Assembly: GCF_026965555.1 (NCBI RefSeq)
Contig: NZ_CP114040.1
Span: 7,848,001 to 7,912,000 of the forward strand
Direction of reading: 5' to 3'
Length of the DNA stretch: 64,000 nt
From: Nannocystis punicea
GTDB lineage: Bacteria > Myxococcota_A > Polyangia > Nannocystales > Nannocystaceae
The position numbers and the translations under genes are program-made. Below the pieces are notes generated by a model, which searched no databases, was not told where the DNA came from, and saw nothing but the letters and a program-made list of their open reading frames with translations. Positions 28,518-36,854 of this stretch are shown here, piece by piece. How positions within the stretch are numbered: position 1 is the first letter of the stretch; each line of letters starts with the position of its first letter.

Positions 28518-29732
28518 TCATGGACCGCAGCGATTAAAATTCGCGAACCGCTGGGCCACCGCCGACGCCGGGAAGGTGCGGACCAGCGACTGCGCCGCCG
28601 ACTGGGCCGCCGGCTCGTCGCCGAGCCGGCACAGCGCCTCGACCCGCGCCGCCTCGCGCACGTCGGCCAGCGTCCCGCCCGGGAACCGCAGCGCGTGATC
28701 GGCCACGCCGGCCAGCGCGGCCGCGGCGTCGCCGGCCGCCAGCCGGGCCTGCACGCGATCGATCGCCGCCACCTCCGCGGCCAGCTGCGCCCCCGCGTCG
28801 CTCGCCGCCGTCTCCCCAGCCTGGCGCGCGCTCGCGTCGTTCGCGGCGGCCTGCGAGGATGTCCTTTTGGACATGTCCTTCGGAACCTGTACCGGGACCA
28901 CCGGCGGCTCGGGCGGCGAATCCGGCGCCGGCCCGCTCGCGGGCGGCTCCACCGCGCGCACCACCACCGGCGCGCTCGCGGGCGGCGGCGGGCGCTCGGC
29001 CGCGCGGGCCGGCTCGCGCGCGACCACCAGGCCGACGGTCGCGGCCCCGGCCACGATCATCGTCGTCGCCGCGGCCGTCTGCGTCGACACCCACGCGGTG
29101 AGCCCGGCCGCCGCGCTCGACTTGCCGAGGACCGGCAGCAAGAAGCCCCACGTGCGCGACTCGGCCTCGCGCGGCGGCGCCTGGCGCTGGCGGGTGGCGT
29201 CGCGGAGCGACTCGAGGCGATCGCCGGCGACCAGCGCCTGCAGCTGCTGCCGCGCCAGCCGCAGCCGCGAGTACACGGTGTTGAGCGGCAGCCCCAGCTC
29301 CGACGCGATCTCCGGCGCGCTCATGCCCAGCAGCTCGGTCATCTCCCACACCACGCGGTTGCCGTCGGCCAGCTCGCCGAGCACGCGCGTCAGCAGCTGG
29401 GCGTCGTCGTGGCGCTGCTGCGGCGCCGGGGCCTGCGGGCGGGCCAGCTCGGCGAAGGCCGCGTGGCGCCGGGCCAGCCGCGCCGCCCCGCGGCGGTGGC
29501 GGAACGCGACGCGCCGGGTCACCCCGAACAGCCAGGCCCGCGGCGACACCTCGAAGTGCAGCTGGTCGAGCCGGCGATAGGCGGTCAGGAACACCTCCTG
29601 GACCACGTCGTCGACCCCGCCGGTCGGCACGCCGAAGTGCTGCGCCGCCGACCACACGAACGCGAACTCGGCGCGGTACAGCGCCTGGAAGCGGTGCAGG
29701 CGGGGTTCGTCGAGCTGAGCGGATTCGCGCAT
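28518..29732 (-). CDS. ECF sigma factor with long C-terminal membrane/extracytoplasmic extension
   Basis: 404 residues. Region 2 at about 15-85 (DVVQEVFLTAYRRL, WLFGVTRRVAFRHRR), region 4 at about 110-165 (MTELLGMSAPEIASELGLPLNTVYSRL). An extension follows with a hydrophobic segment at about 219-237 (TAAATTMIVAGAATVGLVV), a Pro-rich linker and an Ala-rich helical tail (300-404, RVQARLAAGDAAAALAG). This looks like a sigma factor tethered through its own C-terminus, possibly self-regulated in place of an anti-sigma factor. An ATG 20 codons upstream (29792) would overlap the stop of the neighbour. Codons 278-291 are encoded by a 14-base array. Confidence 0.87.
   Translation of the reverse strand: MRESAQLDEPRLHRFQALYRAEFAFVWSAAQHFGVPTGGVDDVVQEVFLTAYRRLDQLHFEVSPRAWLFGVTRRVAFRHRRGAARLARRHAAFAELARPQAPAPQQRHDDAQLLTRVLGELADGNRVVWEMTELLGMSAPEIASELGLPLNTVYSRLRLARQQLQALVAGDRLESLRDATRQRQAPPREAESRTWGFLLPVLGKSSAAAGLTAWVSTQTAAATTMIVAGAATVGLVVAREPARAAERPPPPASAPVVVRAVEPPASGPAPDSPPEPPVVPVQVPKDMSKRTSSQAAANDASARQAGETAASDAGAQLAAEVAAIDRVQARLAAGDAAAALAGVADHALRFPGGTLADVREAARVEALCRLGDEPAAQSAAQSLVRTFPASAVAQRFANFNRCGP
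28858..28899. repeat. 14-base phased palindrome array inside the sigma factor gene, 3 units
   Basis: Units at 28858 (GATG), 28872 (CATG) and 28886 (CCTG), including a perfect GGACATGTCC at 28869-28878. It lies in the Pro-rich linker. Confidence 0.8.
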
Positions 29733-29785
29733 GGTCCTCGCGGCTTCGGCCGTCACCCACGATTCTCCGCGTCCGGACCGATCCG

Positions 29786-30814
29786 TCACCATGGGTCCCC
29801 GAATCGCATCTCGACCCCGACGAGCAGCCGGCCCGACGCCCAGGACGGGGCCCACAGCCGCCTCGGCTCCGGGGAGGCCTCGAACTCGAACTTGGGATGG
29901 AGCGGCGACAGCGCCAGCTGCAGCGCCCCCCACACGCTCCAGCGGGCCCCCGCGTGCCACGCCAGCCCGGCGCCGACCACGCCCGCCAGCCAGCCCTGCG
30001 CCGCCCGCCCCGAGATCGGCCCGCGGGCCTCGCCGCGCATCGCCCCCGCCTCGAGCCCCACGCACAGCGGCACCTCGATCGCCCCGCGCCCCAGCCGGCC
30101 GCAGCCGTGCACCGCCCCCGCGAACAGCCCGGCCCGCACCTCGACCTGCACCTCCGGCAGCTCGACCTGCCGCCCCTGCGGCGCGACGAACAGCCCCTGC
30201 ACCTCGAGCCGCCAGCGCGGCCACAGCACCCCGCCGGCCACCCCGACCGCGCCGGTGATCTGCGGCACCGCCCCGAGCTCGCCGCCGCCGTGCACGCGCG
30301 CGAAACCGCCTGCCTTTTTGGACCTGCGCGAAGGGACAGGCTCCGGCGCCGGCGGGGGCGAGACCGGCTCGAACGGGACGTCCAGCGGCTCGTCGGTGAC
30401 CGTCGCGGGGTCCGGCGCGGCCGCGGCCTCGGGATCGGCGGGCTCGGCAGCGGGCTCGGGCGCGGGCTCGGCCGGCGCGGGCACGCGGGCCGGCTCGACC
30501 GCGGCGGCCACCAGCAGCGCGACGACGTCGGCCAGCGCCGCGCACGACGGGTCGGTGACCGTCCGCGTCTCGCCGCGCTCGCCGGCCGTCAGCCGCAGCC
30601 GCAGGGTGAACCCGCGCCCGGCGTCGCGCATCACCGTCGCCTCGACCTCGGCCTCGTCGGGCGTCAGCGGCCGCCCGAGCCGACGCCCGATCGCCGCCAG
30701 CACCTCGTCGCGCTCGGGGCAGCCCGGCGGGGCCCGCCACTCCAGCGCGACCTCGGGCGGCGTGGGCACCTGCGCCGCGCCGAGCAACGGCGCGAGGGCG
30801 AGGCGCACGAGCAT
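29786..30814 (-). CDS. Exported protein with Pro/Ala/Glu linker and beta-rich C-terminal domain
   Basis: 342 residues from MLVRLALAPLLGAAQVPT. The signal peptide is short. An N-terminal domain (about 20-105) contains APPGCPERDEVLAAIGRRLGRPLT and ADVVALLVAAAVEPARVP. A linker of Pro/Ala/Glu/Asp follows, then a beta-rich C-terminal domain (about 170-342) ending VGVEMRFGDPW, typical of an outer-membrane barrel or barrel-like protein. It lies just upstream of the sigma factor on the same strand. Codons 155-168 come from a 14-base array. Confidence 0.78.
   Translation of the reverse strand: MLVRLALAPLLGAAQVPTPPEVALEWRAPPGCPERDEVLAAIGRRLGRPLTPDEAEVEATVMRDAGRGFTLRLRLTAGERGETRTVTDPSCAALADVVALLVAAAVEPARVPAPAEPAPEPAAEPADPEAAAAPDPATVTDEPLDVPFEPVSPPPAPEPVPSRRSKKAGGFARVHGGGELGAVPQITGAVGVAGGVLWPRWRLEVQGLFVAPQGRQVELPEVQVEVRAGLFAGAVHGCGRLGRGAIEVPLCVGLEAGAMRGEARGPISGRAAQGWLAGVVGAGLAWHAGARWSVWGALQLALSPLHPKFEFEASPEPRRLWAPSWASGRLLVGVEMRFGDPW
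30309..30350. repeat. 14-base phased array inside a gene, 3 units
   Basis: CCTG at 30309, CCTG at 30323 and CAGG at 30337. It encodes the short basic stretch PSRRSKKAGGF between linker and barrel. Confidence 0.65.
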
Positions 30815-31487
30815 CGTACACCCAGGATACCACGCACCCGTCGGCCGGCGAGCGCCGGGCGCGGACGCGCCCCGTGTGGCGAACTCTCGCGCCGCGAACG
30901 AGGCGATCGCCCGCACCCTCCGGTCGCTCCGACCGAAGTCTCGGCACATCCCATCAAGCGCTCGCTCTGTTCGCCGGTCCGGCCCTTCGTCGTCGCTGCG
31001 CCCGCGAGACCTCGCTCGCCCGGCCTTTCCTCACCGACGCTTCGATCGCACGACCTTTCTTCCCCGGCCCGTCGCGCCTTTCGTCGCGGACACCTTCGGT
31101 GCATCGCTCGTCGCTCCTTTCATCGCGGACACCTTCGATACCTCGCTCGCGACTTCCGTCGCGGACCTCTTCGGTGCCTCGCTCACCACCGAGGATCTCG
31201 AGCGGCTCTCGATCCTCGACCTCGGCTCGAGGCCCGCCGCGCCGAGGAGAAGCTGCTCCACCAGCTGCCGCTCGCCGCCCAGGTCATCCTCGAGCTGTAC
31301 TCCTGGGAGCAGCTCAGCCGCGCCTTCCGTCGCCGAACCTCGCTCGCCGCGCCGGGCCACGGACGTCGTCCGCCGATCGCCCGGCCTCCGCGCGCAGATC
31401 CGCCCGCCCCGATTCACCGCTCGGGGGTGAGGCCGATCGTCGCACCACCCGGCGACGCCGGCGCACCGCGGCTACGCTCGTCCGCGC
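30815..31487. other. Gap with decayed sigma-like fragment and 39-base repeats
   Basis: No intact gene. Between about 31070 and 31190 three imperfect repeats start 39 and 36 bases apart (shared core CGCGGACACCTTCG), in frame with a 13-residue peptide repeat of type VAPFVADTFGASL. Further on, see the separate sigma-like fragment at 31221-31330. Confidence 0.5.
31221..31330 (+). pseudogene. Remnant of an ECF sigma factor region 4
   Basis: A plus-strand frame reads EEKLLHQLPLAAQVILELYS followed by WEQLSRAF. This matches the start of region 4.2 in sigma factors of this group, where a leucine/proline stretch precedes 'VLELYYWE..LS'. The reading frame breaks up on both sides. It looks like a decayed copy; chance similarity is not excluded. 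Confidence 0.4.
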
Positions 31488-31958
31488 GTGAACCTCGAGG
31501 CCTGGCTGCGGCCCCTCATCTTCGTCGCCGGCGTCGGCCAGATCGCCGTCGCCGTCGGCTCGCTGGCCATCCCGCGCCAGCTCGGCTGGCGGCGCAAGCT
31601 GGAAGGCACCTCGCCGCTGATCCGGCAGATGTTCTGGGTCTACGCCGGCTACATCCTCGGCACCAACCTCGCCTTCGGCCTGCTGTCCGCGCTCGCCCCC
31701 GACAGCTTGCTCGACCGCAGCCCGCTGGCGGCCGTGGTGTGCACATTCATCGGCCTCTACTGGTTCACGCGGGTCGTGATTCAGTGGACCTACTTCGACC
31801 TGTCGGAGCTGCCGCGCTCGCGCTTCAACACCGTCGCGCGCTTCGCCCTCGAGGCCGCGTTCGTCGCCCTGACCGTCGTCTACGCGGCCGCCGCGTGGGT
31901 CAACTGCAGCGGTTCCCCGGCCGCGCCCGAGGCCCATGCCGAGCGCCGCGCCTTCTAG
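31488..31958 (+). CDS. Small membrane protein
   Basis: 156 residues, GTG start. Four hydrophobic segments (LIFVAGVGQIAVAVGSLAIP, FWVYAGYILGTNLAFGLLSAL, VVCTFIGLYWFTRVVIQW, VALTVVYAAAAWV). It overlaps the wax-synthase-like gene by 23 bases, so both are translated from one transcript and probably function together. Family not recognised. Confidence 0.75.
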   Translation: MNLEAWLRPLIFVAGVGQIAVAVGSLAIPRQLGWRRKLEGTSPLIRQMFWVYAGYILGTNLAFGLLSALAPDSLLDRSPLAAVVCTFIGLYWFTRVVIQWTYFDLSELPRSRFNTVARFALEAAFVALTVVYAAAAWVNCSGSPAAPEAHAERRAF

Positions 31959-32895
31959 CCTCGCCGTCGCGATCGCCGGCGCCGCGCTGGTCGGCGTCCT
32001 CGCCGTCGGCTTCGCCCTCACGCGGCTCCGCAGCCGCGCCCTCGCCCGCGCCCTCGCGTGGCTCGCGGTCGTCGCCGGCCTCGTCGCCGTCCTGCTCGCC
32101 TGCCCCGAAGCGCCGCCCGGCTTTCGCATGTTTGCGATCTGCGGCGTCGTCCTGTTCGCCATGAAGGGCGTCGTCGCCGTCGAGGAGCGCCACGCGCACG
32201 ATCGCCGGCTCGCCGCGGTCCCGTGGATCGCCTGGGCCGCCTTCTGGCCCGGCATGCGCCCCGAGCTGTTCGCCGCGATCCCGTGGCGGCCCCTGCCCGG
32301 CGCCGGCGCGCTGCTGCGAAAGGGCGCGGTGCGCCTCGGCCTCGGCGTCCTCCTGCTGCTCGCCGCTCGCCTCGCGTTCGCCCGCTCCGAGCTCCTCGCC
32401 GCCGCGCTGGCCCTCCCTGGACTCAGCCTGGTGCTCCACTTCGGCCTGTTCAACCTGCTCGCCGGCGCCTGGCGCCTGCTCGGCGTCCCCACCTATTCGC
32501 TGTTCGATCGCCCGCTCGCCGCTCGCAGCCTGTCCGAGTTCTGGAGCCGCCGCTGGAACCTCCCCTTCACCGAGATGACGCAGCGGGCCGTCTATCGCCC
32601 CTTGCTCGCCGCCCTCGGCCGCGACCGCGCCGCAGTGGTCGCCTTCGCCTTCTCCGGCCTGCTGCACGAGCTCGCCATCAGCCTGCCGGTGCGCGCCGGC
32701 TACGGCCTGCCGCTGCTCTACTTCGTGCTCCACGGCTGCGCCACCCGCATCGAGCCGCGCCTGCGCCCGGCCTTCGCCCGTCGCCCGTGGCTGGCCCACG
32801 CGTGGACGCTCGCCTGGCTGGTGGTGCCGATGCCGCTGCTGTTCCACCCGCAGTTCGTCCGCGGCGTGGTCTGGCCATTGCTCGGTCTCGGCTGA
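31936..32895 (+). CDS. MBOAT/wax-synthase-like membrane acyltransferase
   Basis: 319 residues, at least seven membrane segments. The diagnostic blocks of the plant-type wax synthase/MBOAT_2 domain are present: SLSEFWSRRWNLPFTEMT and FSGLLHELAIS, the latter with the catalytic His of MBOAT enzymes, followed by YGLPLLYFVLHG. It would transfer a fatty acyl group from acyl-CoA to an alcohol or other acceptor in the membrane, perhaps making wax esters or neutral lipids. The acceptor is not predictable. Confidence 0.88.
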   Translation: MPSAAPSSLAVAIAGAALVGVLAVGFALTRLRSRALARALAWLAVVAGLVAVLLACPEAPPGFRMFAICGVVLFAMKGVVAVEERHAHDRRLAAVPWIAWAAFWPGMRPELFAAIPWRPLPGAGALLRKGAVRLGLGVLLLLAARLAFARSELLAAALALPGLSLVLHFGLFNLLAGAWRLLGVPTYSLFDRPLAARSLSEFWSRRWNLPFTEMTQRAVYRPLLAALGRDRAAVVAFAFSGLLHELAISLPVRAGYGLPLLYFVLHGCATRIEPRLRPAFARRPWLAHAWTLAWLVVPMPLLFHPQFVRGVVWPLLGLG

Positions 32896-32925
32896 ATCGA
32901 AGGTTCCAGGCGCGGGCATTGATGA

Positions 32926-32967
32926 CATGCCCCGAAGGACATGTTTTATTGAACCTTGCTGCAGCCT
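32926..32967. repeat. 14-base phased palindrome array, 3 units
   Basis: CATG at 32926, CATG at 32940 and CCTT at 32954, just after the wax-synthase-like gene. Confidence 0.72.
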
Positions 32968-33085
32968 GCCCGCTCGATCACCGACCCACCAATCCCGTCA
33001 ACGACCGCCGCGTTCGCGCCCGCCCCGCGCGATCTCGCCGGTGTCCCCGCTCCCTGGCGTTCACCCGAGCTGCTACGATGGCGCC

Positions 33086-33592
33086 GTGAACTTCGCAGCC
33101 CGGCTCGTCCCCCATCGTTCGACCTGGGACGTCGTCCGCCTCACCTGGGGCCCGTTCTTCGCCGTGATCGCGCTCGTGCTCCTCGGCAAGGCGCTCGAGG
33201 GCGCGGCGCCGGCGGCAGCGAACGCGCTCGCCCTGCTCGCCGGCCCCGCGTTCATGGTCGGCATCCTCGCCGTCACCTTCATGTGGCGGCGCGGCCCGGA
33301 GCTCACGGTCGCCGACGGCACCCTGGTCCTCGCCGTTCGCCGCGTCCCCGTCGGCGACGTCCAGGCCAGGGTCTCGCAGCACGTCTTCAAGGTCCAGGCG
33401 CGCTTCAGCAGCGGCACCTACTGGCTGCCGCTGCTGTCCCTGCGGTTCCCCGACGGCGGCGAGGTCCGGATCGTCCGCCCGGAAGGCGGCAGCCGGGATC
33501 GGGGCCGCCGCCCGACGCAGGCGCCGAACTACAGCCTCGAGCCCCGCCAGTGGGACGAGCTCGTCGCCCTGTTCGGCGCCGGCGATCGCTGA
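33086..33592 (+). CDS. Small membrane protein of unknown function
   Basis: 168 residues from a GTG start (VNFAARLVPHRSTWD). Two close membrane segments (PFFAVIALVLLGKALEG and LALLAGPAFMVGILAVTFM) are followed by a soluble beta-rich domain (LTVADGTLVLAVRRVPVGDVQ... LRFPDGGEVRIVRPEG), resembling small PH-like membrane-anchored proteins. An upstream in-frame ATG would add a Cys/Pro/Arg tail and is rejected. Tail-to-tail with the next gene, 7 bases apart. Confidence 0.7.
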   Translation: MNFAARLVPHRSTWDVVRLTWGPFFAVIALVLLGKALEGAAPAAANALALLAGPAFMVGILAVTFMWRRGPELTVADGTLVLAVRRVPVGDVQARVSQHVFKVQARFSSGTYWLPLLSLRFPDGGEVRIVRPEGGSRDRGRRPTQAPNYSLEPRQWDELVALFGAGDR

Positions 33593-33599
33593 GCCCCGC

Positions 33600-35210
33600 T
33601 CACTGCACGCAGGCGTTCGGCCCGACGCTGACGTCGTCGATGCTCCAGCTGCTGACGAGGAAGACGCCGGTGCTGCCGACGTTGAAGCACCACCTGGCGC
33701 GGAAGTCCGCGTTCTTGTGGGCGGTCACGTTGTACGAGACGAACTTCCACGCGTTGTCGTAGTTGCCGGGCGAGCCGAGCGTCTCCCAGAGCACCACCCA
33801 GTTGGTGCCGTTGAACACCGACAGCGTGTTCTTCATGTACGGCGTGTAATCGCTGTTGAGCCAGCGCTGGAACGACAGGTAGACCTCGGCGGGGGCCGCC
33901 GACAGATCGATCGTCGGGCTCTCGAGGCAGTAATAATCGTGGACGGTGGTGTTGGGGATGCAGCCGCCGATGACCACGCCGGCGACGCCGTTGTCGTCCG
34001 TCGGCGTGACGTCGGACGCCGGGTCCTGGCCGCTGTTGCAGCCGACCGACGCGGCCGCGGGGCCGATCGCCCACTGCGTCCCGAGGGTCCAGCCGGCGCT
34101 GTTGTCGGAGAAGTCCTCGGTGAAGATGTCGTCGAGCGACCCGCCGCACACGCCGGCCTGGCACACCTCGGTGTTGGTGCAGGTGCTGCCGTCCTCGCAA
34201 TCGGTGCCGTCGGCGGCCTCCGTGGCGAAGCAGCCGTTGACCGCGTCGCAGCTCGCGGAGTGGCAGGCGTCGGCCACGTCGCTGCAATCGAGCGGGGTGC
34301 CGCCGCCGCAGGTGCCGTCGCTGCACACGCTGTCCTCGAAGCAGACGGTCCCGTCCTCGCACGCCTGGCCGTCGTTGACAGGCTCGGCGACGCAGGTGAA
34401 GCCCGGCATCTGGCACACGCCCTGGGTGCACTCGCCGTCGAGCATGTCGCAGTCGGAGTCGACGAGGCACAGCGGCGCGGTGCACATCCCCAGCGCGCAG
34501 GTCCCCGACAGGCAGTCGCTGTTCTCCAGGCACAGCTCGTCGCCGAGGCAGCCGGTGCAGGTGGCGCCGCCGCAGTCGACGTCCGTCTCGTCCTGGTTCA
34601 GCACGCCGTCGCCGCAGCTGGCCGGCGCGCACATGCCGTCGGTGCACACGCCGCTGGTGCAGTCGGTCGCGTCGGCGCAGGCGAGCCCGTCGCCGCAGGC
34701 CGGGCAGGTCGGGCCGCCGCAGTCGACGTCCGTCTCGTCGGCGTTCTTGACGAGGTCCTCACAGGACGGCGCGACGCACACGCCCCCGACGCAGCTCGCC
34801 ACCTCGCAGTCGCTGTCCTGCCCACATTGTTGACCATCGGCGCACGGCGAGCAGGCGGCGCCGCCGCAGTCGACGTCCGTCTCGTCCTGGTTCAGCGTCC
34901 CGTCGTCGCAGGAGGCCGCCGGCTCGGTGGTGCCGTCGCCGGTGCTGCTCGGGTGGATCGTCGAGTCCGACGTCGCCGTATCGTCGGTCGTCGCCGGGCC
35001 GGTCGTGCTCGTCGACGTGGTCGGCGTGCCCGTCGTCGTCGTCGGCTCGTCCGTGGTCACCGGGGTCCCGGTCGAGCCCGGCTCGCCGGTGCTGCTGCTC
35101 GTGCTCGCGGAGTCCTGGGCGTCCGTGGTCGTCCCGCCCGCGTCGCTGCAGCCCGCGAGCGCCAGGGCGCCGACAAGAAGAGATAGATGTGTCCTAGGGT
35201 TCGTCATCAT
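33600..35210 (-). CDS. Large Cys-rich lipoprotein with 'DETDVDCGG' repeats and a C-terminal beta-sandwich
   Basis: 536 residues. Lipobox LALAGC. Thr/Ser-rich linker to about residue 95. Then at least three copies of a Cys-rich cassette, each about 40 residues, with the core DETDVDCGG followed by CxxC-like pairs, as seen in many surface proteins of Nannocystineae and related myxobacteria. The C-terminal 180 residues (from about SLDDIFTEDFSD...) form a MAM/jelly-roll-like domain (VSYNVTAHKNADFRARWCFN). Probably a large adhesin or binding protein on the cell surface. Confidence 0.88.
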   Translation of the reverse strand: MMTNPRTHLSLLVGALALAGCSDAGGTTTDAQDSASTSSSTGEPGSTGTPVTTDEPTTTTGTPTTSTSTTGPATTDDTATSDSTIHPSSTGDGTTEPAASCDDGTLNQDETDVDCGGAACSPCADGQQCGQDSDCEVASCVGGVCVAPSCEDLVKNADETDVDCGGPTCPACGDGLACADATDCTSGVCTDGMCAPASCGDGVLNQDETDVDCGGATCTGCLGDELCLENSDCLSGTCALGMCTAPLCLVDSDCDMLDGECTQGVCQMPGFTCVAEPVNDGQACEDGTVCFEDSVCSDGTCGGGTPLDCSDVADACHSASCDAVNGCFATEAADGTDCEDGSTCTNTEVCQAGVCGGSLDDIFTEDFSDNSAGWTLGTQWAIGPAAASVGCNSGQDPASDVTPTDDNGVAGVVIGGCIPNTTVHDYYCLESPTIDLSAAPAEVYLSFQRWLNSDYTPYMKNTLSVFNGTNWVVLWETLGSPGNYDNAWKFVSYNVTAHKNADFRARWCFNVGSTGVFLVSSWSIDDVSVGPNACVQ

Positions 35211-35653
35211 CGCTCAGCGTGCCATCCCCCCGCACCCGGGCGGAAGTCCGCCGATTGTGGAGACTCGGCGAATGGTGGCAGCGCGCAGACCGCCGCGCAT
35301 CTCGAGGTCGGATGTATGTAAGCACAATGTCTCCAGGCAGGCGGCAGGGCCGCGAAGCGACATTGGCGCCGACGATTGTAGATACCACGGTCGGGCCCAA
35401 AGGTCGCCCGCCAGGGGGAATTACGTTATTTTCGCCGGACGCGTCCCTACCGCCGACGTCTCGTGATGAACGTCGCGCGCCGCGGAGTTGGAATGGCTGG
35501 CATCGGCGGGGTCCCACCGCGGCTGCGGCGCGACGACGACGACGATCCCCCCTACCCCACCGCCTCCGCAGCGCGGACTGTACGTGCTCAGCCCGCGACG
35601 CGGCTTGCACATCGCCGGCAGCTCGCCGCAAAAGCTGCGGCGCGGCCCGCACG
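35211..35653. other. Gap without a supported gene, less GC-rich upstream part
   Basis: About 443 bases between two minus-strand genes. The half next to the Cys-rich lipoprotein gene has AT-richer patches (near 35312-35332 and 35420-35440) that could carry its promoter. No RNA gene or repeat of the 14-base family is visible. Confidence 0.4.
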
Positions 35654-36838
35654 TCACCAGCCGATCGCCACCAGCATGTACTCCGGGTCCTCGTGCGAGA
35701 TATACGTCGAGTACGATCCGACGTCGTCGTAGGGGAACCCGTACGCCTTGCCGTCGAGCCCGTGGTCATGCCAGAACTTGGCGTAGAAGTTGGCGGGCTC
35801 GGCCGTGTAGAACTCGCCGGGATCGTCCCAGAAGCCGTCGATCGCCAGAGTCCCGTCCGGCATGAACGTCCCCGCCTCCGCGCCCACGTGGCGGAAGATC
35901 GCCGCCGACAGGTTGGGGTGCGCCGCCAGGCCGGAGCCGTTCGGCCCGGGCTTGGCGATCTGCAGGCCGTTGTTCGCCCACATCTCGTCGATGAACGCCG
36001 CGTAATAATCGGCGTACATCCCGCCCTCGCCGAACTCGCCGGCGCCCGGCTCGACGATCCGGTACGGCGCGAACGGCGGCTCCGCCAGGTGGCGGAACGC
36101 GGGCGGGACCGCGTCGCGGAACTGCTGGAACGTCACCTCGCGGTCGTCCGCGAAGGTCTGGTAGTCCTCGCCCACGGTCGCCTCCCAGCCGTCGGCGCAG
36201 TGCAGCAGCAGCGCCAGCTTGAGGCCGAACGCGTCGACCCGGGTGGTGTTGCCGTTGTACTGATTGGGCCCGATCGTGTGCTCGATGAAGTCGAAGAACT
36301 TGCTCTTCGACGGGTCGCCCTCGCAGTGGATCGGCTCGCCGGGCGCGCAGATGTAAAAGTACATCCGCCCCGACGCGTTGGCCGGCATGTCGTAGGTCGG
36401 CTGCTCGGCGATCGAGTGCAGCTCCGAGATGTCGCCGCTCTTGAAGCTCCAGAACACCTCGCTGTCGTCGAACTTGCCGTTGGTGCGGTTGAGGAACTTG
36501 AACGTCATCACGTTCGTCGCCGGGGGGATGTCGGAGTGGTCCCAGAACTCCTCCGGATCGGTCGGCCCCTCGCCGGTCGAGGTCGACTCGCCGGTGGTCG
36601 GCTCGTCGCCGGTGCCGGTGCTCGCGCTCGTGCCCGTGCTGGTGCCCGCGCCCGTGCTCGTGCCCGGGTCGGTCGTCGGCGCCTCCTGCCCGGTCGACGC
36701 CGGCGTGTCCCCGGGCCCCGCGCTCGTCGTCGTGCTCGCGGCAGTGTCCGTGCCGTCGCCGGGGAGCGGGGGCGTGCACGCCGAACCGGCCGCGGCCGCG
36801 GCGATCAGCAGACCATGAATCGAAGGCTGCGTGCGCAT
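35654..36838 (-). CDS. Secreted GH64-like beta-1,3-glucanase (thaumatin-fold)
   Basis: 394 residues. Lipobox-like GSAC after a hydrophobic signal, Thr/Ser/Gly linker to about 85. The body matches the GH64/laminaripentaose-producing type: TFKFLNRTNGKFDDSEVFW, a central acidic region (WEATVGEDYQTF), and the C-terminal signature YGFPYDDVGSYSTYIS followed by MLVAIGW. Family members release laminari-oligosaccharides from beta-1,3-glucan, a main component of fungal walls. It is first-neighbour of two further glucan-directed genes on the same strand (16 and 14 bases gaps). Confidence 0.82.
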   Translation of the reverse strand: MRTQPSIHGLLIAAAAAGSACTPPLPGDGTDTAASTTTSAGPGDTPASTGQEAPTTDPGTSTGAGTSTGTSASTGTGDEPTTGESTSTGEGPTDPEEFWDHSDIPPATNVMTFKFLNRTNGKFDDSEVFWSFKSGDISELHSIAEQPTYDMPANASGRMYFYICAPGEPIHCEGDPSKSKFFDFIEHTIGPNQYNGNTTRVDAFGLKLALLLHCADGWEATVGEDYQTFADDREVTFQQFRDAVPPAFRHLAEPPFAPYRIVEPGAGEFGEGGMYADYYAAFIDEMWANNGLQIAKPGPNGSGLAAHPNLSAAIFRHVGAEAGTFMPDGTLAIDGFWDDPGEFYTAEPANFYAKFWHDHGLDGKAYGFPYDDVGSYSTYISHEDPEYMLVAIGW

Positions 36839-36854
36839 CGTACGGTCCTCCGGA

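Noticed and set aside
27687..31430. Open reading frame of 1247 codons on the plus strand
   Set aside because: It runs opposite to several well-supported minus-strand genes; its translation is Arg/Ala/Pro-rich and of low complexity. It is open only because of the high GC content.
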